64,000 bases of DNA from Diadema setosum (taxonomy: Eukaryota; Echinodermata; Echinoidea; Diadematoida; Diadematidae), in assembly GCF_964275005.1 (NCBI RefSeq), contig NC_092701.1:36099520-36163519 (forward strand). The letters are read 5' to 3'. A program made the translations under genes and the position numbers. Within the stretch, counting starts at the first letter, position 1; each line of letters begins with the position of its first letter. Below are positions 54,511 to 64,000 of the stretch, piece by piece. Under the pieces are notes generated by a model that was given only the letters and a program-made list of their open reading frames with translations, was not told where the DNA came from and did not search any database.

Positions 54511-57500
54511 GTAATGTATCAATGCCGTCTTTTGTTTGCGTACTACTTGAGACTGTGTAGCCTAAGTTGGATATGGGTTTAGTACATACAGTGTACGAGT
54601 TACAGCGTAGTGTTTAGTCCCACGCGTTTGTTGTTGAGTGGTGTAGTGAAAGTATCGAGCAAGTTACATTATAAAGTCTTACTTTACTGTAGTTACGGCA
54701 AAATCGTGAAATAGGCCCCACCGCAGTGCGCGTGCACCCGTGCGTTAGCAAGCAAGGTTAGGTTAGGGTTAGGGTTTAGGGTTAGGTAGGATTGTATTTA
54801 TGGTTAAATTGGCCATTAAATTAGTCAAGGGACATTAGGGAGTCCTTCCGAGAATAAAAAGTAGAAGACCAAAGAAAAAAACGGGAGAAAGGGAGGACGA
54901 ACGATGCTATGCTGTGGAAATCGGCCCCACCGCCGTATGCATCTCGCGTAAACGCCGTTTGGTGGGGCCGCATTCACGAGTATTATACTGTGGAAGAAAG
55001 CCCCACCGCCGTGCTTATGTACCGATGAACGCCACACGGTGGGGCTGAATTCACGAGTATAAACAGGCGAGCCGCCGTAGTATTTGTACGCGCGCACACG
55101 CAGTGGTGGGGCCTATTTCACGAGTATGCCGTAGTTACTAATTAACGTTAGCTAAAGAGCGAAGTTACTACAGACAACTGGTTTTAGAGTTGTGCAGTAG
55201 ATTAAGGTTAACAGTCCAAGGTCTTGTTCATCAAAGAGCCACAGCCGGCAGCCGTTCGTGATCGTGGTCAGGCTATCTATTTACAATGAAGGAATGTGAA
55301 CATATAGAACCCTAACTGTTAGTGGGATTTGGTTTTGGGGGATGGTCGGCTTTGACTTCCCCTCCTATTTACTGTACCTCACGACCTTAACCAGACCCGG
55401 ACTGTGACTTTAACCTGACCAGGGGGTCACCTGACTGACACATCCAACTCTATCAGGTGACAATTGACCCCCATGACCTAACTGCGACGTGTTGGGGCTG
55501 CGCATTGTAGCAGACATGATCATGACAGGCGAAGTGTAGCGCCTAAATATCAATATGAAATCGCAAAAATTCTGTAATATGAAGACTTACAGGTGAAGTT
55601 ATAATGTTGAAGACTGACTGCGTTCAACTTTTGGTTCTGTCAATATTCCATTTCTGCTCGAATTGATGAGTTAAATACGACTCGGTCGAGAGGAACTTGG
55701 GAGAACGACATCTTATACAGTCAATGGATTTGAAATTTGTGCGCATGCGCTGGCCGTCAATTCATCTGTACAGCTGTAGCTTTATGGCAAGGCCGTATCA
55801 TACTGTTGTGGCAAACCCTCTCGCTGTATATTGCGTTGCTTTCTGGGTGGGTGTGCGTGCGCAGGCCTTGACAGAAGGCTAAAAGCATCGGACTCTGCCA
55901 GTACATGAATATTTACGTGCGCAGTGTACTGCATACTGATTTCGAAAATGGTGAATGGGATTGGGAGCTAGGAGATGGACCTGTAAAAAAGACGTTTTTT
56001 CAAGATCATTGGACCAGTGTGAACAAGAACAAGGTGTACGGATGGTACGAATTAGATAAGAATCTTATGTATACTATAAAAGTAAGTTTTTTTCTAGTGA
56101 AATTTGAAACTTACGGAGGCGCGAAAATCTGTGACAGACTGTGTATGTTTTTCAAGCTTACCGATATAGCACTCTATTGACTCCGGATGCTCCCACAGTA
56201 TAACTGTGTACACGGAGCGTCCCGGGGTTACCCATGACCTTGACTGTAAGTGATAGCTTGATGACTTGGACTGGAACTCCATGGATGGGAACTACACAAA
56301 CCTCATGAAATATCCCGTGAAATCAAGCGCATCGGGCCGATGGCGTAGTCAGTAAGTATTTTACGCTGTGAAGTGGACACAACTCCCACTTTAATATTGT
56401 GCAAGCAAACAGCGCGTGTTTATACGGGAAGATGGACAGTCAACTTGTCCGAAACATTGAGACTCCTCTCGTGTGCTGTACGCTTCCTCTCTTCCACCAC
56501 AGTTCTTCCTTGTGATCTTCTTAGAGAAGAAAAACCTTGAGTCTTCACTGACTACTTGAAGTACCTCTTCTCCTGAATCTTCTCCTCTTGTCTCACTCAT
56601 CCTACTCTGCCTTTCTCCAGAGTCCTATGTCATTACTATATAGGGTCAGAGACTCCAACCCAAAGCACCTTCTGATCTGGAGATTCTCCCGCCTGAAACC
56701 CCTAGCAAACGGGAGACTCCGACTTGATGTGTGCGAAGCGCGAAGTTCCTAGGGTTCTAGATGCTCTCTTGTGCTATCTAAGGCTTATTTTTTCAACACA
56801 CGATAGAAATAAGTAAGAAATCCTTTCTAACGGGAGACAAAGAGCCAGGGCGGGAGAAATTAAATCTCAAACGGGAGAATGGGAGATTTTGAAAAAATGG
56901 GTTTTCGGCGGGAGATCTCCCGTCAAAAACGGGAGAGTTGGAGTCTCTGTAGGGTTGGTATAGTTTTGGTTGAGACAGGGCTTCATGTTTCCACCATTTC
57001 TTGATGATCATTTTTTGAGATAATAAAAAACCTCTGAAGGAATTCAAAGTTTATTTGATGAAAGTTGGTTTCGAAATGGCTGAGATATCCAAAACAAACC
57101 AAACCTAAATAAAAGGTGGGACCCACCTTTTATTAGGATTGCTTTTACCTTGTTTTTGGATATCTCGGCCATTTTGAAACATATTTTATCAAATAAACTT
57201 TCAATTTCTCTTAGAATTGTATGCTCTTTAACATTTCATAGAGTCATGGTTTCTAAATATTTGACAAAAAGTTAAAAGCTGAATCCTCACCTCAACTATA
57301 CCATCCCTTTATATTATACTACACGCTTGTAGCTTAAGTATCAGATCTTCCTACAATTCCTTAATTTGATGATTGTCCAAGAAAGAATACCTCAATAACT
57401 TGTTCTCTTCCTCTTCCCTCTACTCTTCTTTCACTTTCTTCTTGTTTTATTCTCATTTTCTCTTTTCTTTCTAACCTAAGTTCTACGCCTCTTCTCAAAC

Positions 57501-60500
57501 AGACCATTTTAGATGTATACAGATGATGAACTGTAGACTTGTTCCTTTATTTACACAAATCTGTTGCAAGTGGCAAAATACTAATTTAAAGATAATAAAA
57601 AGTTTTGGTAGCTCAAAAGTTTCCCTGAATTTCCGTGTTTCAGGTTAAAGTATCTATCATATAACTAACACTGTGAGACTTACTCGCCCCAAAGTGCTCT
57701 CATTTCTTAGTAATCATGCAATTAACTGCGACCAGCAGCCCCATACGCATAGCGTAATGGGGCTTCGCATTGTAGCATTCAGGATCATGATAGATTTAGT
57801 ATCGCGGGTAAATATCAACTTAAAATCCACAAAGTTCTTCAATTTGAAGACTTACCAATTAAGTTGAAGTCTTGAAAACAGGCTTTGGGCAACGTTTGGT
57901 TCTGCCAATAGTCTCTTTCTGTTCGAATTGATGACTGAATGTGACTCTGTCGAGAGGACCTTGGGAGAGCTACATACACTGATTACTACGGCCAGCGCAT
58001 ACGCACACATCACATGCGAACAAATTTCAAATCCATGAACGGATAAGATGTTTGTGTGCGCATGCGCTGGCCGTCAATTCAGTGTAGCTCTCCCAAGGTC
58101 CTCTCGACCGAGTCACATTCAGTCATCAATTCGAACAGAAAGGGACTATTGGCAAAACCAAACATTGCCCAAAGCCTGTTTTCAATACTTCAACTTAACT
58201 GGTAAGTCTTCAAATTGAAGAAATTTTTGGATTTTAAGTTGATATTTACCTGCGATACTAAATCTGTCATGATCCTGTAAGCTACAATGCGAAGCCCCAT
58301 TTAGCTATGCGTATGGGGCTGCTGGTCGCAGTTAGCTACACAGTATGCGTATGGGGCTGCACGCTGCTGGTCGCAGTTTTAATGGTTTCGCACAATACGT
58401 GTACTACCTCGCCGCCGCCGTACGGCGGCGGCTCTGGTACGTAACCATTATTGCATGATTACTAAGACATGAGAGCACTTTGGGGCGAGTAAGTCTCACA
58501 GTGTTAGTTATATGAAAGGTACTTTAACCTGAAACACAAACTAAGACAAGGAAATTCAGGGAAACTTTTGAGGTAATACCAAAACTTTATATTATTTTTA
58601 ATGTCTGTTAAAACCTCTCAATCATGTGACTCTCAAGTAATTGGCTTTTTCAAAATCCTGCACCTGTCTTGACTAACAATTCCTACATGATTTTGCCATT
58701 TACATCTTTGGATTTTTCTTGCACTTTATTTGAGAGTCATTTCCTATCTTGGTCACAAAATGTACAAACTGACTAAGAGCCCATTTACCTACCTGCAAGG
58801 TATGATTATGTACGTATATATGTACATGGTATGTATGTGTATTTACATTGCATGTACGTATAATAGACAAATATAGCGTATTGGAGGCTGCAGAACATTT
58901 TTCTAGTATGTGTGTTTGGGGATGTACTTGTGGTTGGTTGGGTCAAGGGTCAATACAATGCTCCCCACTGGAAGAATCTAGGGGCAGAAACCTCAAAAGT
59001 CACATTTTTTCTTGTGATTTTGTTTTTATTTTTGCATACATTTAAAACTTCCCATCATTGACTCTTTAACCGTTCAGTGCATTTCAGATTTCAAAGTGTT
59101 TTTTCTATGATCTATTTATTGTAAATCCATGTTCCATAATCATAGAGTAACCTCCCTGACTCTCCTTACAATACATCTGTGTTTCCCTCACAGCTGCCTT
59201 GAAGGATGTTCTGGAGGCCTTCGCTGCTCCCGAGAACAAGGCCCTGATGGACAAACAGAAAGAGACAGCAGGCAATGACATGATGCACATGATGCACTTA
59301 GTCTTCCCTGTCTCCACTCAGATCCAGATGGAGGCAATCCAGAAGTACGGCTTCAGTCCGGACGGGGAAGGTATGGACACACTTAGTCCTTTCTCATACG
59401 CTATGCAGTTTAAGTTGACCTCATTTTAGATGTATACAGATGATGAACTGTAGACTTGTTCCTTTATTTACACAAATCTGTTGCAAGAGCCAAATTACTA
59501 ATTTAATGTCTGTAAGTTGAATAATCGCCTAAGTCGTAGGTCTTTTGGAGTCCTACTCTCTGTATATAATCCGTCATAAGTCAAATTTTTTTAAAGTCGA
59601 GGCTATTTCTTCAGTCCAAATAGATTCAACTTATTCAAAGCAAGGTTGACTGTACTGTATCTGTGCTGTCTTGACTATATTTGGCAGCTTCTTGTCTTCA
59701 ACATTTCTGCAGCCTTGCTACATTTTTGATTGGATAAGAGTGGTGCTTTGGTTCACATTTACCATGGCAGAAACATTGCCTTGCTACTCAATTGTGTACA
59801 TGTATGTATATAATTTGGATAGAAAAATTATGGTTTACTAGTTGTTCCTCTTTAGTCCATAGGCAATTCCTGTTCTGATAATGAAGTCCCTGGGACCAGC
59901 AGTTTCTTTTTTCTTGCAATATATCAAAATGTTGTTATACAGCTGTAGCTGAATAATAAAGCGTATAAAGATAATATAGACAGTCATTTTAGGACCTCAA
60001 TTTTTACTACATTGTAACAAGTGTTTTGTCATAACCTTGTTCGTTGTAACGGGAGTGCGCTGTACCATTACATTAAATGAATGTGGGACCTTGCTCGAAT
60101 ATTGTCAGTTCCTCCATACAGTGAGGGATGAATAGACTAAGCAAAGAACCTGAGATCATTTTGTCAGAACAAGAGGGTTTTAGTGGTAATGCAGTCATTG
60201 TTTCATTGTTTACTTTGTCCACGTTAGTGAGATTTTGTTATAACAAGAAAATCTTTGTGGTCCCGATCATCTTGTTGTCATGGGTTCACCTGTACTTGCA
60301 ATATTGTCCAGACTGAAAGGTAAAAGCAGTGTTTTTTCTTTGTTTTTTGTTTTATTTTGTGCAGGTGCGATCAAATTTGCCCAGACGGTGCGACAGTATG
60401 AGGCAGCAGATAATGAGATAGCAGAAATGGCCTCCAGACTCAAGTCCATGTTCTTGCCACCTCTACCAGCCATGGCCCCGCCCCAGTCACAGGGTCCCAT

Positions 60501-60513
60501 GGGGGCGTCATGA
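54465..60513 (+). CDS. C12orf57: Protein C10 (C12orf57/GRCC10) orthologue, three exons
   Basis: Three exons (54465-54510, 59194-59370, 60365-60513) join in phase to 372 nt, 123 residues; the human protein is about 126. Family hallmarks are in order: N-terminal QPSLSLERTK, then VLEAFAAPENK, NDMMHMMHLVFPVSTQIQ, YGFSPDGEG, IKFAQTVRQYEA, and LKSMFLPPL with a Pro-rich tail. The protein is a small, mostly helical, soluble member of the P_C10 (UPF0456) family. Human C12orf57 loss causes Temtamy syndrome, but the biochemical role is not established. No signal peptide or membrane segment is seen. Intron 1 is 4.7 kb and full of palindromic elements; intron 2 is about 1 kb. The gene is divergent from the STKLD1-like gene. 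Confidence 0.93.
54694..55133. mobile_element. 440-bp TIR element with telomere-like TTAGGG core
   Basis: Ends TACGGCAAAATCGTGAAATA and TATTTCACGAGTATGCCGTA are inverted. GGCCCCACCGC and its complement recur at each arm and internally (54925, 54961, 55000, 55041, 55106). A short GTTAGGGTTAGGGTTTAGGG tract lies at 54760-54790. In Protein C10 intron 1. Confidence 0.75.
55490..55768 (+). repeat. Single arm homologous to the 57.6-58.6 kb palindrome
   Basis: Shares GGGGCT(G/T)CGCATTGTAGCA, GGTTCTG, CGAATTGATGA, TCGAGAGGA-CTTGGGAGA and GCGCATGCGCTGGCCGTCAATTCA-like words with both palindrome arms. Contains an NRF-1-type TGCGCATGCGC at 55740-55750 and runs directly into the orphan open frame. Confidence 0.65.
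55905..56081 (+). CDS. Candidate orphan coding exon inside Protein C10 intron 1
   Basis: A 59-codon open frame ends exactly at a strong donor, GTAAGT. Its residue mix looks protein-like (FENGEWDWELGDGP, DHWTSVNKNKVYGWYELDK) and is unlike the low-complexity frames nearby. I do not recognise the family. It ends in phase 0, so it cannot splice in frame to Protein C10 exon 2 (which needs one base). An NRF-1-type motif lies 155 bp upstream (55740-55750). It could be the first exon of a separate gene, a captured gene fragment, or chance. Confidence 0.3.
56642..56950. mobile_element. Inverted-repeat element with CAGAGACTCCAAC ends
   Basis: CAGAGACTCCAAC (56647) and GTTGGAGTCTCTG (56937-56949) are inverted; CGGGAGA words fill both sides. 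No coding content. Confidence 0.6.
56949..57311. mobile_element. Palindromic MITE family C, copy 2
   Basis: Shares AATGGCTGAGATATCCAAAA, TTTTATTAGGAT and AAGCTGAATCCTCACCTC with 23981-24371. Abuts the inverted repeat at 56642-56950. Confidence 0.7.
57505..57589 (+). repeat. Direct repeat, copy interrupted by the palindrome
   Basis: ATTTTAGATGTATACAGATG through CAAATCTGTTGCAAG to CTAATTTAA, then resuming after the insertion with ATGTCTGT at 58601. Confidence 0.85.
57590..58596. mobile_element. 1-kb palindromic insertion flanked by TTTAA
   Basis: Two inverted arms of about 420-550 bp meet near 58030-58050. Outer ends AGATAATAAAAAGTTTTGGT and ACCAAAACTTTATATTATT are inverted. TTTAA flanks it at 57585-57589 and 58597-58601. 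The right arm carries an extra 110 bp with a duplicated GTATGCGTATGGGGCTGC word and a GC palindrome CCGCCGCCGTACGGCGGCGG. Confidence 0.8.
59194..59370 (+). CDS. C12orf57: Protein C10 exon 2 (core)
   Basis: 177 nt, phase 1 to 1, acceptor CCCTCACAG, donor GTATGG. It encodes residues 16-74, including EAFAAPENKALMDK and MMHLVFPVSTQIQMEA, the most conserved part of the family. Confidence 0.95.
59423..59515 (+). repeat. Direct repeat, uninterrupted copy (empty site)
   Basis: Same sequence as 57505-57589 plus ATGTCTGT, continuous through CTAATTTAATGTCTGT. It starts about 50 bp after Protein C10 exon 2. Confidence 0.85.
59505..59660. repeat. Decayed AAGTCGA-type element
   Basis: GTTGAATAATCGCCTAAGTC, CATAAGTCAAATTTTTT and AAAGTCGAGG, ending GTTGACTGTACTGTA, recall the ends of the 11967-14413 element without its satellite. 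Confidence 0.5.
60365..60513 (+). CDS. C12orf57: Protein C10 exon 3 (C-terminus and stop)
   Basis: 149 nt including TGA. It completes Gly75 and encodes AIKFAQTVRQYEAADNEIAE, then RLKSMFLPPL and a Pro/Ala/Met/Gln tail. The acceptor GTGCAG follows a T-rich tract. Confidence 0.95.
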
Positions 60514-61005
60514 CACCCTCTATCAACCCTTGTCCAGTCAGTGTCCATCATATGCCCAAACTTCAATCATTACCTGTAATAGGAACTGTGAACTGAATGA
60601 GGGGCATGGTGCACAGTCACCTCCACCTGCTAACACCCTCTCCAAGTTGAGAAGAACTGGCATTGATGCATGTAATTAGTTGGTCCACAAGGAATCTTTA
60701 GCATGTCCTTGTATTATGCCAAAACTTTTATGTGACATCCTAAAAAAAAGAGAAACATTTTTAATGCCATGCCAAAAGGAAAAAAAAAAAGATTGCAATA
60801 TACTGAAATAATAAACATACAAATGAAGATCAAATGTCTCCACAAACTTAGTAAAATTATGGTGAAAGATTTGATATGTAGATTACAGCTCCTTTACCAT
60901 CATCAAATGTTTTGCATTTTGTGCACAATATCAAAGATTTGTTTGCAAACAACATGTTAGAAATCAATGTTGTGGAGCACTGTGTGTGCAATTATGTTGT
61001 TGTTG

Positions 61006-61036
<31 letters not shown>

Positions 61037-61201
61037 TTTGGGGGGGGGAGGGGTCATTGAGTTTCCACTTCTTTATGCAGCTATATTTGTGAACTGCTGT
61101 TCATGATTTTAACATGCACTGCTTCTCAATGGGTGGATGATAAAGCTCTTTTAATTTAAAAAAAATAAAAAAAAATGTTTGTATTCTATCTCACTTGGCC
61201 T

Positions 61202-61247
<46 letters not shown>

Positions 61248-63100
61248 GAAGCCAAAGTGGGCTGCAAGTTAAAGAAGGGTGAGAAACGTTGCATTAAAGT
61301 TTAAAAGTGAGCAGTGCAGACAATGTAATTGTACAAAGAAATGCTGGCAGTGAATATTTCAAACAAGGCACTGATAACAAAAAGCATATCTAGCAGAGAT
61401 GAAGAGCAGTCACTTTTTAGATGGATTGATTTCAGCTCTTCTGAAAGCAATTAGCTGTTCATTTAAAGCGGTGAAGAAGGTACAATGTAGGTAAATGTCT
61501 GTTTGATTATGTTTTTGGTTAAAATCAGTTTGTTTTACTGGATCCCCTCCTTTCCCTGCATTATGCAATACTTCCGGTATGATACTTCTGTAAAGCTCAT
61601 ATTCCACTAGTGTTAACATGAGAATCTATTTGTAGTAACATACTGTACTTCTTTGTCAAAAGTCAAATCTCGGGTAAAGGTTTGAAAAGGCAAATTTGCT
61701 CTGTGAAGATGAAAGAACAAATCTGAATATGCCATGCAGAGAGAGCTTATGTGAAGACCTCTTCTGGATTGTGTATAATTTTGATGTAGACAAAACTGAT
61801 ATGAATTCCAAATAAGGTCATCCCATGGTCTTTATCTGGTCAAAAGAATAATTATAATAATGATAATAAAATGTTTAAAACAATATGAATAAACATCTCC
61901 GAAAGTCATATCACTGGAAAGATCAGATCATGCTCTGCAACAACTTTCCTACGAACATTTTTTCGAAGAATAGATTAAAAAAAAAAAGTAGCCGCCATCT
62001 TCATGGTGTTTCTGCACACTGCTCATTTGGTGTCCACAGGACTCTACAACTTCACTGCACACACATGAATGGGTTAATGTGAGAGTGATTAGGATGGGTG
62101 GATCTACTAAGATTTCAAAAATTGTAACACTGAATCTTTGTCACTAGTATTAGTTGGGAGTATATGGACTGAAAATCTATGGCCAGACATGTCAAAAGTC
62201 TGATAGATGATGATATATTTGTTTACTAAGCTGTCACACTTTAAATTGATTTCAATGTATTCAGAATACACTGTTCATTCCTTGAAATCATTTTGTATTT
62301 TGAGCACATTATTTTAAGTGAATGAAAGTGAGTGAAGACATGCTCCTGTATTCAGTAACTACGCTCAGTGATGAAAATGGCAATGTACGTGCATTTTTTT
62401 ATTGGTCTTCCCCCCCCCCCCCCCCCCCAACTGTGTGATGAGCAGTATGTCTTATTCCTGTTGGGGTCCTTCCTGTTTTGTACATATACATTGTATTTAA
62501 CTGTGATGGCTGTACATGAGGCACATAAGAGGCAATTAATGTTGATAATCAGGGAAACCCTGATATGACGAGGTCGGCCGATTTTGCGTCCTTATAGCGG
62601 TACCTTGTTATATCCGGTAACTTGTTATAGCTTATCTGGTACCTTGGTATACTGGTACCTCGTTCTAAACGTACTGAAATAGAGACCAGCTCAATACAGC
62701 ACCGATAATGGAAAATCGGAACTGTCGAATCCGCCTTGTTAAAGGCGGTAGGCATAATCTTGTAAGCGAGCTCATTATAACGGAGTTGCCTGTATACGAG
62801 CCAGTGAAGCTCTTTCCAGTTAGTGTTCATGATTAATGGGACGTCATTCTTTGCAGAGCCATTAGTTGCAATGACTGCTACTCACTTTACCTCTTTCTCT
62901 TTACTTCTTTCTCACTCGTAATCAGTGCTCAAGGGCTACCTGTATCAACTTTAAAAGAACTTAAACTTTCCCATTAAACTTTTGCATGTCCCACATTGAT
63001 GTGATATTTATAAGAAACTGTTACATTAATAAAAAGCAGTCTCCAGAGAATGGCCTGATGTGTCTTTTCTTTCATTGTGCCTCCTGAGTATTTTTTTTTT
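60514..63100 (+). other. Protein C10 3' UTR candidates and flank
   Basis: Candidate AATAAA signals lie at 60810-60815 and 63028-63033; the latter is followed by a T/G-rich stretch. A homopolymer of about 38 A begins near 61205, and C tracts lie near 62410. No further coding exon is seen. Which poly(A) signal is used cannot be decided from sequence. Confidence 0.3.
61205..61242. repeat. Poly(A) tract of about 38 bases
   Basis: Single homopolymer, no retroposed gene recognised upstream. Confidence 0.9.
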
Positions 63101-63108
63101 CTTTCTTG

Positions 63109-63343
63109 TTTTCACAGTGTTATCCAGGATAGGATGGGGGAATGCTGTAGTGTCCCATACAGTATGATATTGATATCCTTGCTATTTGATGCTGAGTTAG
63201 GCCATATATGTATATATATTTATAAGAAACTATTTCAGAGTGAAAAAAAAAGAAACTTTTTTTTCAGAGTGTTATCCAGGATAGGATGGGGGAATGCTGT
63301 AGCGTCTTAACTGTATGATATTGATATCCTTGCTATTTGACGC
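63109..63343 (+). repeat. Tandem direct repeat, period about 153 bp
   Basis: AGTGTTATCCAGGATAGGAT through GGGGGAATGCTGTAG to ATATCCTTGCTATTTGA occurs twice (about 63115-63192 and 63268-63341). Confidence 0.8.
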
Positions 63344-63481
63344 ATGCAAGCACACTTTACTTTCTCACTTTACACCGCGTCGCTTTGTGTGTGCTAGATG
63401 ATGGTCCTCGATGCTTGTCAGTTTTCTTCAAAAGCTGCTCTCAATAATACTTTGTTGTTGACATGTCAAGCTGCATATACA

Positions 63482-63799
63482 TCATTTTTTATCATCTCTA
63501 GTTGGGGCTGCGGGTGCTTTGCGTGTCACGCTCCTGTTGGTGTTCTTCGGGGTTGTTGTGGTTGCAGGTGGTTGCTGGGCATGGGTGTTGATGTTGGTGA
63601 TGGTTGTGGACCCAGGTGCAAGCGCGCTTACACTGCGGTTTTGCTGCCATCGGTGTTGGTGGTGGTTGTGTGCGTGTGTTGTTGTGGCTGTGTGTCCGCG
63701 ATCTTGTGCGGCGCGTCCGCTCATGGCGACCACCAGGGAAAATTCCGCCCGACCATCCGGGGGTTGCATCTCTTTTATTGACTTCTGGGCGTTCTGCAT
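63482..63799 (-). other. Unassigned GC-rich open frame, 105 codons
   Basis: Starts MQNAQKSIKEMQPPDGRAEF and becomes Thr/His/Asn-rich. The region is distinctly GC-richer than its surroundings. No domain recognised. It may be the edge of a transposable element or low-complexity chance. Confidence 0.2.
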
Positions 63800-63806
63800 G
63801 AATGAT

Positions 63807-64000
63807 CCGCGAGTAGCCTAGTCTTTTCTTGCCAGTCGCTTTCTCTAAAATCTGGAGAGGGCGGTGAAGGGGGGAAGTGAAGTGAAGTTTATTAACTCAA
63901 CGACCCTCATGGGGTACTAAGTATATGGGAGTCTAACAGCCCCGAGTAGCCTAGTCTTTTCTTCCCAGCTGCTTTCTCTAAAAATAGACAGGGCAGTGTC
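63807..64000 (+). repeat. Direct repeat at window end
   Basis: GAGTAGCCTAGTCTTTTCTT then CAG and GCTTTCTCTAAAA occurs at about 63811 and 63944, separated by about 133 bp. Second copy runs to the window edge. Confidence 0.7.

Noticed and set aside
56330..56400. Second tRNA-like head (GATGGCGTAGTCAGTAAG)
   Set aside because: Only an A-box-like word; no B box or SINE body found.
55905..59370. Orphan frame as an alternative first exon of Protein C10
   Set aside because: It ends in phase 0, and joining to exon 2 gives CTG CCT TGA, an immediate stop.

Overview
This is a eukaryotic, intron-rich, AT-rich nuclear window. It holds two protein-coding genes in a dense background of inverted-repeat transposons, retroelement debris and microsatellites. 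The gene content (a kinase-ARM gene of the STKLD1/SgK071 family, and a Protein C10 gene), the long introns and the style of the small TIR elements suggest a marine invertebrate deuterostome, most likely an echinoderm. That placement is an inference; no rRNA or mitochondrial marker is present.

Gene 1, minus strand, 50260 down to 11614: a complete STKLD1-like gene. I assembled 23 coding exons by hand from splice signals and phase. They join without a break into 1,992 nt (663 residues), with an N-terminal NEK-like protein kinase domain and a C-terminal armadillo/HEAT-like helical half. All kinase catalytic residues are present. A 10-bp NRF-1-type palindrome lies just upstream of the start codon. 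Exon 5 is a 48-nt symmetrical exon that could be a cassette.

Gene 2, plus strand, 54465 to 60513: a complete three-exon orthologue of Protein C10 (C12orf57/GRCC10), 123 residues. The two genes are divergent, with about 4.2 kb between start codons. Its 4.7-kb intron 1 holds a candidate orphan coding exon (55905-56081) and several palindromic elements.

Repeats by region: 1-7.1 kb has microsatellites, a hammerhead-like inverted repeat, a non-autonomous PIF/Harbinger element with a broken transposase start, and a LINE 3' end with a pentamer tail. 12-14.4 kb is a TIR element filled by a 70-bp satellite. 16-31 kb has a SINE and many small TIR elements in introns. 32-44 kb has two copies of one TIR element, one of them split by an insertion that carries about 150-bp tandem units with perfect nuclear-receptor DR1 motifs. 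44.3-47.9 kb is a 3.5-kb element with TIRs of several hundred bases, holding a reverse-transcriptase remnant, a MITE and a perfect 59-bp hairpin. 49.4 kb and 54.7 kb have foldback elements enclosing telomere-like repeats. 57.6-58.6 kb is a 1-kb palindrome with target-site duplication and a paralogous unfilled site 0.9 kb away. The last kilobase holds short direct repeats and an unassigned GC-rich open frame.
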